Source: Alkalicella caledoniensis (GTDB lineage: Bacteria; Bacillota; Proteinivoracia; Proteinivoracales; Proteinivoracaceae). Taken from it: a DNA stretch of 64,000 bases. The stretch lies in the NCBI RefSeq assembly GCF_014467015.1, contig NZ_CP058559.1:2418001-2482000 (forward strand), written 5' to 3'. This document shows, piece after piece, positions 1 to 7,330 of the stretch (the first letter of the stretch is position 1; every line of letters begins with the position of its first letter). The position numbers and the translations under genes are program-made. The notes below the pieces were generated by a model. The model worked only from the letters and a program-made list of their open reading frames with translations, had not been told where the DNA came from and did no database searches.

Positions 1-1
1 T

Positions 2-241
2 AACAATCAAGAACAGTCTTATTTAGAAAAAGAGAAGATTGAAAAAATAGAAAAAATAGAGAAAATAGAAGAAATAGAAGAAGGAACATTTTTTCAAGAG
101 GAACTAAAGACTAAAGATCTGAGCCACAAAAGAAATAGCAACGAACAGTTGCTACTATTATTAGTGTTGTTAACTGTATTAAAGAGCCCTAAGAAAGACT
201 TAGCATTAATAGGAACCTTACTAATTCTCTTAGTAAGCTAA
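2..241 (+). CDS. C-terminal part of an unidentified protein (5' end outside window)
   Basis: The frame is open from the window edge to the TAA at 239-241, so only the last 79 residues are seen. The visible part begins with a highly charged Glu/Lys/Ile stretch in a short periodic pattern (IEKIEKIEE type), which suggests a coiled coil. It ends in a hydrophobic Leu-rich tail of about 35 residues (LLLLLVLLTVL and LIGTLLILLVS segments) split by a KSPKKD linker. The Leu-rich end resembles that of the small protein at 939-1103. I do not recognise a family. A spore-surface or membrane-associated role would be a guess. Confidence 0.6.
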   Translation, partial: NNQEQSYLEKEKIEKIEKIEKIEEIEEGTFFQEELKTKDLSHKRNSNEQLLLLLVLLTVLKSPKKDLALIGTLLILLVS

Positions 242-278
242 AGTAAAAGGGATTCTTTAAAAAAAAGGAGGTGTTTTT

Positions 279-638
279 ATGTCTAAGAATAACTTAGACT
301 TAAACAAGCTTATGGCTATGTTTGATGGCAACGAGGAGATGAAAGAAAAGATTAGCAAAATGAGTAAGTTACTGGGAGGGTCAGAGCAAAGTGAAAAAAT
401 TGGTGATTTAGTATCAGATCTTATGAAAAAAGAGAAGGATGACAATGATCAAGTAAAGATAGAAGCTAGGAATATAAATCACAATGAACCGTCCATAAAT
501 TTACTTCTTGCGCTAAGGCCTTTTTTGTCTGAAGAAAAGCAATGTCAATTAGATGAGTGTATTGAGCCTTTGAATATGACCTATTTAATCCGGCGAATGG
601 GAGAGGTAAATACAGCAGTAAGAGGTAAAGATAGCTAG
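279..638 (+). CDS. Hypothetical 119-residue protein
   Basis: An excellent ribosome site (AAGGAGGTG) precedes the ATG by the usual distance, and a terminator follows, so this looks like a real gene. The N-terminal half is polar, Met/Lys/Glu-rich and probably helical (DLNKLMAMFDGNEEMKEKISKM). The C-terminal half has a conserved-looking block (LLLALRPFLSEEKQCQLDEC) with two Cys residues, followed by an RRMGEV motif. No signal peptide or membrane span is evident. It lies 37 bp behind the partial gene at the window start and is probably co-transcribed with it. The function is unknown. Confidence 0.7.
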   Translation: MSKNNLDLNKLMAMFDGNEEMKEKISKMSKLLGGSEQSEKIGDLVSDLMKKEKDDNDQVKIEARNINHNEPSINLLLALRPFLSEEKQCQLDECIEPLNMTYLIRRMGEVNTAVRGKDS

Positions 639-674
639 TATTAATTAAAGTAAAGTGTATAAAAAATAAGTGGG

Positions 675-720
675 AAAAAAAGCTAATTAAGGCAAAGTCC
701 TTAAGTAGCTTTTTCTTTTT
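675..720 (+). terminator. Intrinsic terminator after the 119-residue gene
   Basis: Inverted arms AAAAAAGCTA-(A)-TTAAGG and CCTTAAG-TAGCTTTTT enclose a CAAAGT loop and run into a T-rich tract. The position just after the stop at 638 fits termination of the first transcript. Confidence 0.75.
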
Positions 721-938
721 TACCATGTGTAGAAAATATTTGCCAAACCAGGGCACAAAAAACTAAGCAAATGCCTATTTAAAGGGGATGGGGGCGCAAA
801 ATTACGTTGAAAACATAGTATATATCGAGCTCAAAATAAAAACAAAATCTCAAATACTAGCTAAAAATTGTACTTGTGGTCATTGGTTAATGATCGTCCG
901 GACACAAGGTAGCTAGAAAAATTAAAGGGGGATTATTA
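721..938. other. Spacer before the His-rich small gene
   Basis: No open frame with a ribosome site is seen here. The only clear signal is AAAGGGGG at 924-931, which serves the ATG at 939. A promoter is expected in this gap but I could not assign one with confidence. Confidence 0.3.
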
Positions 939-1103
939 ATGAGTACAGAAGTTCAGCATCATCCACACCACCCGCATCATCCGAAAAAAAGAGACTTCCC
1001 ACTAATTCTTATTCTATTACTTTTCTTCTTACAAGATGACGGTATAGGTTTCGATGACGATATACTACCAATCATCTTATTACTTTTCTTCTTCAACAAA
1101 TAA
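939..1103 (+). CDS. Small His-rich, Leu-rich protein (54 aa)
   Basis: A short frame with a clear ribosome site (AAAGGGGG, 7 nt before the ATG) and its own terminator. The first 15 residues hold seven histidines in HHPHHPHHP spacing, which could bind metal. Next come a KKR basic patch and two very hydrophobic stretches (PLILILLLFFL and LPIILLLFFF) separated by an acidic turn (QDDGIGFDDD). The acidic hinge between two hydrophobic stretches suggests membrane or coat association. I do not recognise the family. The neighbouring ferritin-like gene at 1212 is convergent, so any link to metal handling is inference. Confidence 0.65.
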   Translation: MSTEVQHHPHHPHHPKKRDFPLILILLLFFLQDDGIGFDDDILPIILLLFFFNK

Positions 1104-1157
1104 CAACAAGAGAATCGCTGTATAGTTTATACTATGCGGCGATTTCTCTTGTTGTTA
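1102..1157 (+). terminator. Intrinsic terminator of the His-rich gene
   Basis: A long stem (AACAACAAGAGAATCGC pairing with GCGATTTCTCTTGTTGTT, one bulged base) begins inside the TAA stop codon. The loop is about 20 nt. The following U-tract is poor, so the stem is the main signal. Confidence 0.7.
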
Positions 1158-1177
1158 TTAAGTATGTAAAGGTAAAT

Positions 1178-1208
1178 TAAAAAGAGAAGGCCCAGCCTTC
1201 TCTTTTTT
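1178..1208 (-). terminator. Bidirectional terminator, mainly for the ferritin-like gene
   Basis: Stem AAAAAGAGAAGG / CCTTCTCTTTTTT with a CCCAG loop has A-runs on one side and T-runs on the other, so it can work on both strands. It lies 3 bp beyond the minus-strand stop at 1212. Confidence 0.8.
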
Positions 1209-1211
1209 AAT

Positions 1212-1757
1212 TTATTTTAATTGTGTTAGTAATTTATCCTGTATTTCCTGAGTGAAAGAAAACTTTTTGAATTCTTCTTTTAACCAATCATGGGTTCTAA
1301 AATGAGGGCAGTATTTCCCAATCATTTTAGTTAAACCTTGCACATGGCCAATCTCGTCATTAATTATCTGCAAAAGTATCTCCTGAACTTCTGGAACTGG
1401 GATTTGGTTAATTCGTTGATAATAATTAGAAATTGCTCCCAGCTCTCCTTGTAAATTCACCTGCAGAATGTCACAAACTTTGTACTGATAATTGACATCA
1501 GCACCACTCCAATACCTTCTGTTAGAATCATAAACCCGAGGATCTATACCATACTGCTCAAGTATATGACCTAACATTTCAAAATGCTGCATTTCATTTA
1601 GCGAGAATTTTTCTAGCATTTGCGCTACATCTTTATGCTTAACAACAAAATAGTGATGGAAATACTGTAAAATGGCTGTTAATTCACTATCGGGGCCAGC
1701 ATAATCGTCTAAGAGTAGATGAATGTTTTTTGGATGTTTTGTAATCAACTTGCTCAC
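1212..1757 (-). CDS. Ferritin-like di-iron protein
   Basis: This 181-residue helical protein carries the ligand pattern of ferritin-like four-helix bundles. An early helix has Glu in SELTAILQYFHHYF. A second helix has an ExxH motif (EMQHFEMLGH), a third has Glu in GELGAISNYYQR, and a fourth has a second ExxH (DEIGHVQGL). Spacing of the Glu and ExxH pairs matches bacterioferritin/rubrerythrin/manganese-catalase relatives. There is no rubredoxin CxxC domain, so it is not a classical rubrerythrin. Likely roles are peroxide removal or iron oxidation in the cytoplasm. A GGAGGTGAG ribosome site stands before the ATG. The exact subfamily is uncertain. Confidence 0.8.
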   Translation of the reverse strand: MSKLITKHPKNIHLLLDDYAGPDSELTAILQYFHHYFVVKHKDVAQMLEKFSLNEMQHFEMLGHILEQYGIDPRVYDSNRRYWSGADVNYQYKVCDILQVNLQGELGAISNYYQRINQIPVPEVQEILLQIINDEIGHVQGLTKMIGKYCPHFRTHDWLKEEFKKFSFTQEIQDKLLTQLK

Positions 1758-1867
1758 CTCCTTCTTTATTAAACAAGATATGATAAGGGAGGTAAGCTTG
1801 TATAATGTAAAAGCCCGATTTGTTGGAAAACATATTAAATTACTAGTTGCTATTATCTAGGAGAGGT

Positions 1868-3271
1868 CTAGGGGAAATACTGGCCGTGGGATCCAAAAGG
1901 GACTGGAAAAGGAAGATAGGCCCTAGCAATTTCTGTAAAGGAGGTTACATCTAGTATTAACAAATAGGTTTTACCTAATTCAGTATCAAGGATCATAGAT
2001 AATACAACTCCTTCATCTTCTACTCTATTTTCTGGTGAAGGGATGAAGATAGGTTCGCCAGGATAATTATTCTCCATAAACCAATAATTGGAATAACTAT
2101 TTTTAGTACTGAACTTTACCAACCTATTAGGGAAACCATTGGAGTTTTTAGCGTTCAGTCCGTATACATAGTTGTAAGCCTTACCGTTACATCTTTCATA
2201 GTTTAACCTTGGGAACTCAGCGAAATCTTCCCATATAGTTTCAGTTGTAACATTATTGCTGCCAAGCTGTAAGTGATATCTTATTATTTGAGGGGTAGGC
2301 AATAAAAAGTCTCCTTGCCGTAAATCCTCTAGATACAACGACCTTACAATTGTTGAATCTGAATATGCATCTATATCTACAACTACGTTACCATCAATTT
2401 CAAAACAATTTATATGATGGAAACCAAAGAAAGGCTCGCATTCAAACTTCCCAATGACTTTCCCGCTAATTTTGTCTATTATCAGAAAATGTGTACCACG
2501 TTCAGGTCTCCATTTTAAGTTATCAGCCACTGCACTACCTGTACGTAACAATCTAAAATGGTCCACTATAAGGGGGAATTGGGTTAAGATAATGTAGTTA
2601 TCTGTCATGCCAAAACTGTGCATATAAGAAGGGTGCTTTACAGGAACGGAGGAGATAATTTTTCTTTTAGTACTACCTTCACTGATACTATATATATTGT
2701 AGCTACTAATCAATGAGAACTTGGTAATGTAGTTGAAAATTTGTTTATTCTTATAATCATAATGGGGGTGGACAGTTGTTAGGTGACCTTTGACTTTGTC
2801 GCCGTAACTAAATCTACCTAAAGTCCTCAGACTTAAAGGATCAAACTCAACCCTAGGAGGGGTCTCCGTCAAGGCAATATATTTATTATCTATTTTTGCT
2901 ACGTTAACGCTGGCATTATCAGTAAAATGCCCAGTGGCGTTTCTTAGGATTCTACTTGGCATTGAGGTTTTGGGGAGGGTGGCAAACTCAGGGTATACAA
3001 CCGTGCCCTTTATCATAGATTCTTTATAAGTACTTCCCCTAAGGAACTTATTGGTGTAAAGGATTTTCCCTTGATTGAAATCAAATCTATGGAGCATAGC
3101 TAATCCATCAAACCAATGGTTGTAACTATCCTTTTCTACTTCAAATTTTGCGGCACCATTTCGTATTAATGTACCTGTAAGCCACTGGGGTATATTCCCT
3201 TGAATTGGTAGAGCAATATTATCTATTTCTTCTTCTAATGTTGTAAAGCCAAGGGCTACGTTTATTTTCAT
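1868..3271 (-). CDS. Carotenoid oxygenase family protein (RPE65/CCD type)
   Basis: Length (467 aa) and motifs match the seven-bladed carotenoid cleavage dioxygenase family. All four expected Fe(II) histidine positions are present: H168 in VHPHYD, H218 in MHSFGMTD, H285/H286 in FHHINCFE, and H462 in GSHGQYFP at the extreme C-terminus. The N-terminal block (GTLIRNGAAKFE, HWFDGLAMLHRF) is also family-typical. Known members use O2 to cleave carotenoids, apocarotenoids or stilbenes; some are isomerases. No carotenoid genes are nearby. An O2-using enzyme is unexpected if the host is anaerobic. The gene is monocistronic on the minus strand, upstream of the ferritin-like gene. Confidence 0.9.
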   Translation of the reverse strand: MKINVALGFTTLEEEIDNIALPIQGNIPQWLTGTLIRNGAAKFEVEKDSYNHWFDGLAMLHRFDFNQGKILYTNKFLRGSTYKESMIKGTVVYPEFATLPKTSMPSRILRNATGHFTDNASVNVAKIDNKYIALTETPPRVEFDPLSLRTLGRFSYGDKVKGHLTTVHPHYDYKNKQIFNYITKFSLISSYNIYSISEGSTKRKIISSVPVKHPSYMHSFGMTDNYIILTQFPLIVDHFRLLRTGSAVADNLKWRPERGTHFLIIDKISGKVIGKFECEPFFGFHHINCFEIDGNVVVDIDAYSDSTIVRSLYLEDLRQGDFLLPTPQIIRYHLQLGSNNVTTETIWEDFAEFPRLNYERCNGKAYNYVYGLNAKNSNGFPNRLVKFSTKNSYSNYWFMENNYPGEPIFIPSPENRVEDEGVVLSMILDTELGKTYLLILDVTSFTEIARAYLPFPVPFGSHGQYFP

Positions 3272-3511
3272 AGAAATTCATCCTTTAACCATATATTTCA
3301 AAAATGTATGGAAGTGCTTTGTAAAAAAACCTACTATAGACACTACCACTATCTATTATGCCAAATATAGTTGTAACAATTACCACCAAACAGCCTCAAA
3401 TATAATTAATACAAGGTTAATATTTTTATGCTACAATTAAAAGACAATATTATTAGAGATAGTTATAAAAGGCATTTTAGAGGTATAATGAAAAAATAGG
3501 GAGGGGTAGTC

Positions 3512-3652
3512 ATGGAGAATAAGACAGTTGAAATACTGTTAGTGGAACTAAAGGATAGTAATAACTACAATTCAAAGAAACTATTGTTTGAACAAATAGC
3601 CATTGAATCTGCCATGGATAATGATGCAAAGAAAAAAGGATTGGTGATTTAG
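3512..3652 (+). CDS. Small hypothetical protein (46 aa)
   Basis: A short frame preceded by a good ribosome site (AGGGAGGGG, 7-8 nt before the ATG). The product is charged and probably helical (ENKTVEILLVELKDSNNYN, then SKKLLFEQIAIESAMD), without membrane segments. It lies 79 bp before the YwbE-like gene on the same strand. No family is recognised. The ribosome site is the main reason to list it. Confidence 0.45.
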   Translation: MENKTVEILLVELKDSNNYNSKKLLFEQIAIESAMDNDAKKKGLVI

Positions 3653-3731
3653 TAAACCATGAAGTTTAGAAGGAGTGTAAAGGAGAAAATAGTACTATAA
3701 AAGAAGCTTATAAGCTGAAAGGAAGCTAAAA

Positions 3732-3926
3732 ATGGAAGGAACTATTAGAAGTAATATTAAGGTAGGAAGCATAGTATTGGTTGTTCAAAAGGAAGATCAA
3801 AGAACCGGCAAACTTACCGAGGGTACCGTAAAGAGAATTTTAACTAATTCCCCTCAGCACCATCACGGTATAAAAGTTATGTTGGAAAATGGCACTGTTG
3901 GTAGGGTAAAAGCTATTAAAAGCTAG
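3732..3926 (+). CDS. ywbE: YwbE family protein (DUF2196)
   Basis: This 64-residue protein matches the small YwbE family of Firmicutes and other bacteria. The signature is a G-(S)-IVLVVQKEDQRTGKLTEG block, the invariant GTVKRILTNSP, then HHHGIKVMLENG and GRVKAI. The fold is expected to be a small beta-barrel. The molecular role is unknown. The ribosome site AAAGGAAG lies before the ATG. It ends 29 bp before the EFR1 gene and probably shares a transcript with it. Confidence 0.85.
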   Translation: MEGTIRSNIKVGSIVLVVQKEDQRTGKLTEGTVKRILTNSPQHHHGIKVMLENGTVGRVKAIKS

Positions 3927-3955
3927 ATTTAATTATATGGAAGGCTGGGGAAGAG

Positions 3956-4729
3956 ATGACAACACAGATTTATTATTTTACAGGTACAGGCAATTCTTTA
4001 AAAGTAGCCAAAGATATTGCACGGGAAATTGGAGATTGTACGTTAACTAGAATCACCAGTGAAGTTTCAGCAGGCGAACTTCAGTGTCAATCTGTGAGAA
4101 TAGGTATAATTTTTCCTGTGTATTATTATGGGCTACCTATCATGGTAAAGAAATTTATCGAGAATTTTAACACCAATCCAAAGAATTATATCTTCGCTAT
4201 TGCCACCTGTGGGGGCTCGGTGGGTGCTTCAATGAATCAAATAGAGATGCTACTAAGCCTCAAAGGACTGAGTTTATCGGCTGGATTTAGGATCGTCATG
4301 CCTGATAACTTTCAGTTGATGTATGGACCAGCTTCGGAGACAAAACAGCAAAAACTTTTTAAACAGCAAGAGAGTTTCACGAAAGACATGGTAGAGATTG
4401 TACGTGATAACCGTCTGATCCCGTTTAGAGAACAAGGCAAATATTTCACAAAAGTTTTAGGTGGGATTTTTTCTAAAACATTTAACCCTAAGGGAAAAGA
4501 CCAAAATTTTTGGACACAGCAAAGCTGCAATGGCTGTGGCATTTGTGGAAAAGTGTGCCCAGCTGATAACATAGAAATTATACAAGGTAAACCAGTATGG
4601 AGGAACAACTGTGAACTATGCCTAGGTTGTATGCAATGGTGTCCTCAAAAAGCTCTACAGTACAAGCAAGGAACAGTTAAAAGGGCTAGGTACCAACATC
4701 CAGAAATTAAAGTAAAAGAATTATACTAA
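3956..4729 (+). CDS. EFR1 family flavodoxin/ferredoxin fusion protein
   Basis: The N-terminal part (about residues 1-150) is a flavodoxin-like domain with the FMN phosphate loop YYFTGTGNS and a second FMN-contact loop near ATCGGSVG. The C-terminal part (about 190-240) holds two [4Fe-4S] motifs: CNGCGICGKVCP, then CELCLGCMQWCP. This layout defines EFR1 proteins, common in anaerobic Firmicutes. They are presumed to pass electrons between flavin and ferredoxin partners in the cytoplasm, but the partner is unknown. The start is set by GGGGAAGAG before the ATG. Confidence 0.9.
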   Translation: MTTQIYYFTGTGNSLKVAKDIAREIGDCTLTRITSEVSAGELQCQSVRIGIIFPVYYYGLPIMVKKFIENFNTNPKNYIFAIATCGGSVGASMNQIEMLLSLKGLSLSAGFRIVMPDNFQLMYGPASETKQQKLFKQQESFTKDMVEIVRDNRLIPFREQGKYFTKVLGGIFSKTFNPKGKDQNFWTQQSCNGCGICGKVCPADNIEIIQGKPVWRNNCELCLGCMQWCPQKALQYKQGTVKRARYQHPEIKVKELY

Positions 4730-4786
4730 ATATTCTTGGTGCTCTGTTTTCAGAATATACTTTGACACTATCTGAAACTAACAAAG

Positions 4787-4816
4787 TTTGCAAAGTTTTT
4801 TGAAATATGGTATAAT
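4787..4816 (+). promoter_or_regulatory. Sigma-A promoter with no gene directly behind it
   Basis: TTTGCA at 4787-4792 and TATAAT at 4811-4816 are 18 bp apart. The -10 is extended (TGG before TATAAT). No sizeable open frame begins within the next 300 bp, but an intrinsic terminator lies at 5024-5052. Confidence 0.6.
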
Positions 4817-4822
4817 TCATAA

Positions 4823-5052
4823 GTTAGTCAAGATGGTTGTTCCAACAACCTATTAATTATTAATAATCTGTTTGTAGTTTCAAAATTATAACGCTGCTAT
4901 CATTTCTTATAAGGAGTCAGATGCTATCCTTTAATGTATATTAGAAAATTTCACAATCTAATAAATGAAAGTAAACTTATTCTATGTTGAATTTTCCACT
5001 CAGTAACTTAAAAATGATTATTTGCTAACATATCCATATGTTAGCTTTTTTA
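4823..5052 (+). ncRNA. Candidate small RNA or leader transcript (about 230 nt)
   Basis: This stretch lies between the promoter at 4787-4816 and the terminator ending at 5052. It holds a small stem (GGTTGTT / AACAACC at 4835-4850). It also holds a seven-codon frame at 4921-4944 (MLSFNVY) with an AAGGAG ribosome site. It could be an independent small RNA, or an attenuated leader of the UPF0316 gene that starts at 5143. Both readings are inference. Confidence 0.35.
5024..5052 (+). terminator. Intrinsic terminator in the 4730-5142 spacer
   Basis: Perfect stem GCTAACATAT / ATATGTTAGC with a two-base loop is followed by TTTTTT. Confidence 0.75.
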
Positions 5053-5074
5053 TGTCTTGGAACGATAAAATAAA

Positions 5075-5106
5075 ACCATATTAAAATAACACCATATTAA
5101 AATAAC
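5075..5106. repeat. Two tandem copies of a 16-bp AT-rich unit
   Basis: The unit ACCATATTAAAATAAC occurs twice back to back, just upstream of the ribosome site of the UPF0316 gene. It may reflect slippage or may tune expression. Confidence 0.6.
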
Positions 5107-5142
5107 ACTAACTAAATAAACAAAATTAAAGGAGGTGTCTTT

Positions 5143-5682
5143 ATGACACATATAATATTTACACTTATTGGCTTGTTTTTAATAACAGCCCTTACTAATA
5201 TTTTCGCTACTCTTAAGAGCATATTGCTTGCAAAAAAAATAATGAATCCAGTATACTTTTTAGTATTTGCAGATGCTATAATCTTCGCAACAGTACTAGG
5301 AAAGGTTACCAACTCAGAAGGGGTTCACTTCATAGTGGCCTATGCTTTAGGAAAAACCATGGGTGTTTTCATTGGAGGTAAGATTGAAGAAAAAATCGGA
5401 TTAGGTATTTTAGAAGTAGACTTATTCTTAAACAACAAAGACAAGATGGTCCAAGTTGCAGAGAAGCTAAGGGAAGAAGGCTATACAGTTAACAACTACC
5501 TAGCTAGGGGTAATAACGGAGACAGAAGATACAAGGTAGAGGTTGTTATAAAAAGAAAAGAGTTCAAAATACTAGAAAGCATAATGGGCCAATGTGGTGT
5601 TACAGAACCAACCTTAAAAATAAAGAACTTAAATAAAGTAGAAGGTAAAATAACGACCACTAGACTAATTAAAGCCACTTAA
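5143..5682 (+). CDS. UPF0316 / DUF2179 membrane protein (YebE-like)
   Basis: The 179-residue protein has about three N-terminal membrane helices (residues 3-22, around 40-55 and around 65-85, the last containing AYALGKTMGVFIGGKIEE). A cytoplasmic C-terminal DUF2179-type domain follows (about 100-165; VAEKLREEGYTV, then a YKVEVVIKRKEF strand). This order matches the UPF0316 family of Firmicutes. DUF2179 domains are thought to bind small ligands, but the function of the family is not known. A very strong AAAGGAGGTG ribosome site defines the start. A terminator follows directly. Confidence 0.85.
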   Translation: MTHIIFTLIGLFLITALTNIFATLKSILLAKKIMNPVYFLVFADAIIFATVLGKVTNSEGVHFIVAYALGKTMGVFIGGKIEEKIGLGILEVDLFLNNKDKMVQVAEKLREEGYTVNNYLARGNNGDRRYKVEVVIKRKEFKILESIMGQCGVTEPTLKIKNLNKVEGKITTTRLIKAT

Positions 5683-5693
5683 AATTCTTAGTC

Positions 5694-5735
5694 AAAAAGT
5701 TAAAGCGCCCAATCTGGGAGCTTTAACTTTTTTTG
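5694..5735 (+). terminator. Intrinsic terminator of the UPF0316 gene
   Basis: Stem AAAAGTTAAAGC / GCTTTAACTTTTTTT around a short loop with its own GCCC/GGG pairing. It has a strong U-tract. Confidence 0.85.
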
Positions 5736-6028
5736 AAAGAACGTTGATGTGTGAAGGGGATCAGGGGTGCACTTCTTGTAGATTTTTTAACTATTATATA
5801 TCTAACAGAAGGTTAACTATTTTAGAGGAGACTTATTCTCCTTATGAGTAGGAGATTATAAAAGCAAGTTCTTTTATATGATATAGATGTTGTAAAGAGA
5901 AGATCAGAAAATTAACAGGGCGTTTTAAATATAAGTTTCTCCCACTAGGGTTACACACCTATATGCATATGACCTCTAGGAATTGATAAGACTAAAGGTA
6001 AAATATGCCTAAATTAGGAGGCCGAAAA
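5736..6028. other. Spacer before the DUF362 gene
   Basis: Nothing protein-coding with a ribosome site is seen. Short GGAGA/TCTCC pairings near 5825-5855 are the only structure noted. Confidence 0.3.
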
Positions 6029-6967
6029 GTGAGAGAAAGAAAGATTAAAGAACCAATCGTTGGCTTATCTAGCAATAAAAATGAGCAACAATCTATTATT
6101 CAGGGATTAGAACTGTTGCCCATAAAACAAATAATTACTCAAGGGGATAGAGTAGTTATCACACCTAACTGGGTGAAAGCAAATGACCCTAGTACCGGTA
6201 CAGTAGTAGGGCCTCAAACCCTACAAGAACTAATAAGATATGTAAAAAGGTTTAATCCTAAAGAAATAATTATAGCCACTGGGTCCGGTGGTGATCAGAC
6301 TACTAGTGTTTTTAAAAAAGTTGGCTATGATAAAGCTATCCAAGAAGAAGCAGTTAAATTTGTAGACTTAAATTTTGGTCCTTACGTGGATATAGACTTA
6401 GGCCATAGCATAATAAATAGGACAAAGATAAATAGTCTTATAGAAAATATGGATGTTTTAATTAGTTTTACTCAATTAAAACAACACGAAGAGGCAACAA
6501 TGAGTGCTGCCATTAAAAATATTGCACTGGGGTGGCCCCCTGCAGAGATACATGGCTTTCCTAAAAAACAGACTGGTATCCATGAAGATTTACATGGATT
6601 TATTGTTGCCATGGCTAAGAAGATACCCATAGATCTATCCATTGTAAGTGTTGACAAGGGCATGATAGGAACAGGACCTTCTGATGGCAAGGCTGTGGAC
6701 ACAGAAGGGTTAACCATAGTATCAACTGACCCTGTAGCTGCCGATGCAATAGGTGGAAGGTTATTAGGATTCTTACCACAGGCCATTCAATACATATATG
6801 CTCTCTACAATGCTAAGGTAGGAGAAGCTGATCCTAACAACATGATAATTAAAGGTATGACACTAGAACAAGCAGAAAAAATATTCTCCAAAGCTGCCTA
6901 TGGACAGGAGATTGTTTTAGATAAAGACAATAAAATAAAAGGAATGCATGGCAACATGCCCAAATGA
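6029..6967 (+). CDS. DUF362 domain-containing protein
   Basis: The protein matches DUF362: VVITPNWVKANDPSTGTVVGP near the start, IIIATGSGG, an LISFTQLKQHEEATMSAAIKN core, and STDPVAADAIGGRLLG near the C-terminus. No ferredoxin cysteines are present, unlike longer DUF362 proteins. Members are presumed to be iron-sulfur or redox-linked enzymes; the reaction is unknown. I chose the GTG at 6029 because AGGAGG at 6016-6021 sits 7 nt before it. The in-frame ATG at 6005 has no ribosome site and would make the AGGAGG part of the gene. The protein is then 312 aa. Confidence 0.8.
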   Translation: MRERKIKEPIVGLSSNKNEQQSIIQGLELLPIKQIITQGDRVVITPNWVKANDPSTGTVVGPQTLQELIRYVKRFNPKEIIIATGSGGDQTTSVFKKVGYDKAIQEEAVKFVDLNFGPYVDIDLGHSIINRTKINSLIENMDVLISFTQLKQHEEATMSAAIKNIALGWPPAEIHGFPKKQTGIHEDLHGFIVAMAKKIPIDLSIVSVDKGMIGTGPSDGKAVDTEGLTIVSTDPVAADAIGGRLLGFLPQAIQYIYALYNAKVGEADPNNMIIKGMTLEQAEKIFSKAAYGQEIVLDKDNKIKGMHGNMPK

Positions 6968-7019
6968 CGCCTTGATAAGGCGTTATTTTCCCGTTCTTGA
7001 ATATTATTTATGGAATAAC

Positions 7020-7074
7020 ATTGACAATTATAGTTGTCAATGTTATTATGTATATGACAATAATATCTGTCATA
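7020..7074 (+). promoter_or_regulatory. Promoter with two TGACA-N-TGTCA operators for the Xre/DUF3169 pair
   Basis: Promoter TTGACA (7021-7026), 17-bp spacer, TATTAT (7044-7049). Two inverted repeats share the same half-site. ATTGACAA/TTGTCAAT at 7020-7041 covers the -35, and TATGACA/TGTCATA at 7053-7074 lies just past the -10. This layout suggests repression by the Xre protein encoded directly downstream. Confidence 0.65.
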
Positions 7075-7117
7075 ATGACAAGCAAAAATGTCAGATTAAA
7101 AGAAAGGGGAATGAAAA

Positions 7118-7330
7118 ATGCCACTTTTGAATCGACTAAAGGAGCATAGGGCCAGATTAGGTGTGAATCAAGCTGATCTAGGTAAGATGGCAGGAGTTTC
7201 AAGGCAAACTATTAGCCTGATAGAGAGAGGGGACTATTCCCCATCTATTACACTGGCACTGAAGCTTGCTAAAATATTTTCTGTAACTGTGGAAGAGATA
7301 TTTGCTTATGAAGAAGAGGAGGGTGAATAA
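7118..7330 (+). CDS. Xre family transcriptional regulator (70 aa)
   Basis: This minimal HTH_3 protein consists almost entirely of the DNA-binding fold (residues 3-62): LNRLKEHRARLGVNQADLGKMAGV, then SRQTISLIERGDYSPS as the recognition region and ALKLAKIFSVTVEEIF. It ends in an acidic EEEEGE tail. Such single-domain regulators typically control themselves and a co-transcribed membrane protein. Two palindromic sites in its promoter fit autoregulation. The start ATG follows AAAGGGG. The stop overlaps the next gene's ATG (TAATG), so translation is coupled. Confidence 0.9.
   Translation: MPLLNRLKEHRARLGVNQADLGKMAGVSRQTISLIERGDYSPSITLALKLAKIFSVTVEEIFAYEEEEGE

Noticed and set aside
6948-7202. Short frames on both strands between DUF362 and Xre genes
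   Set aside because: They cover the operator and promoter region and lack ribosome sites.
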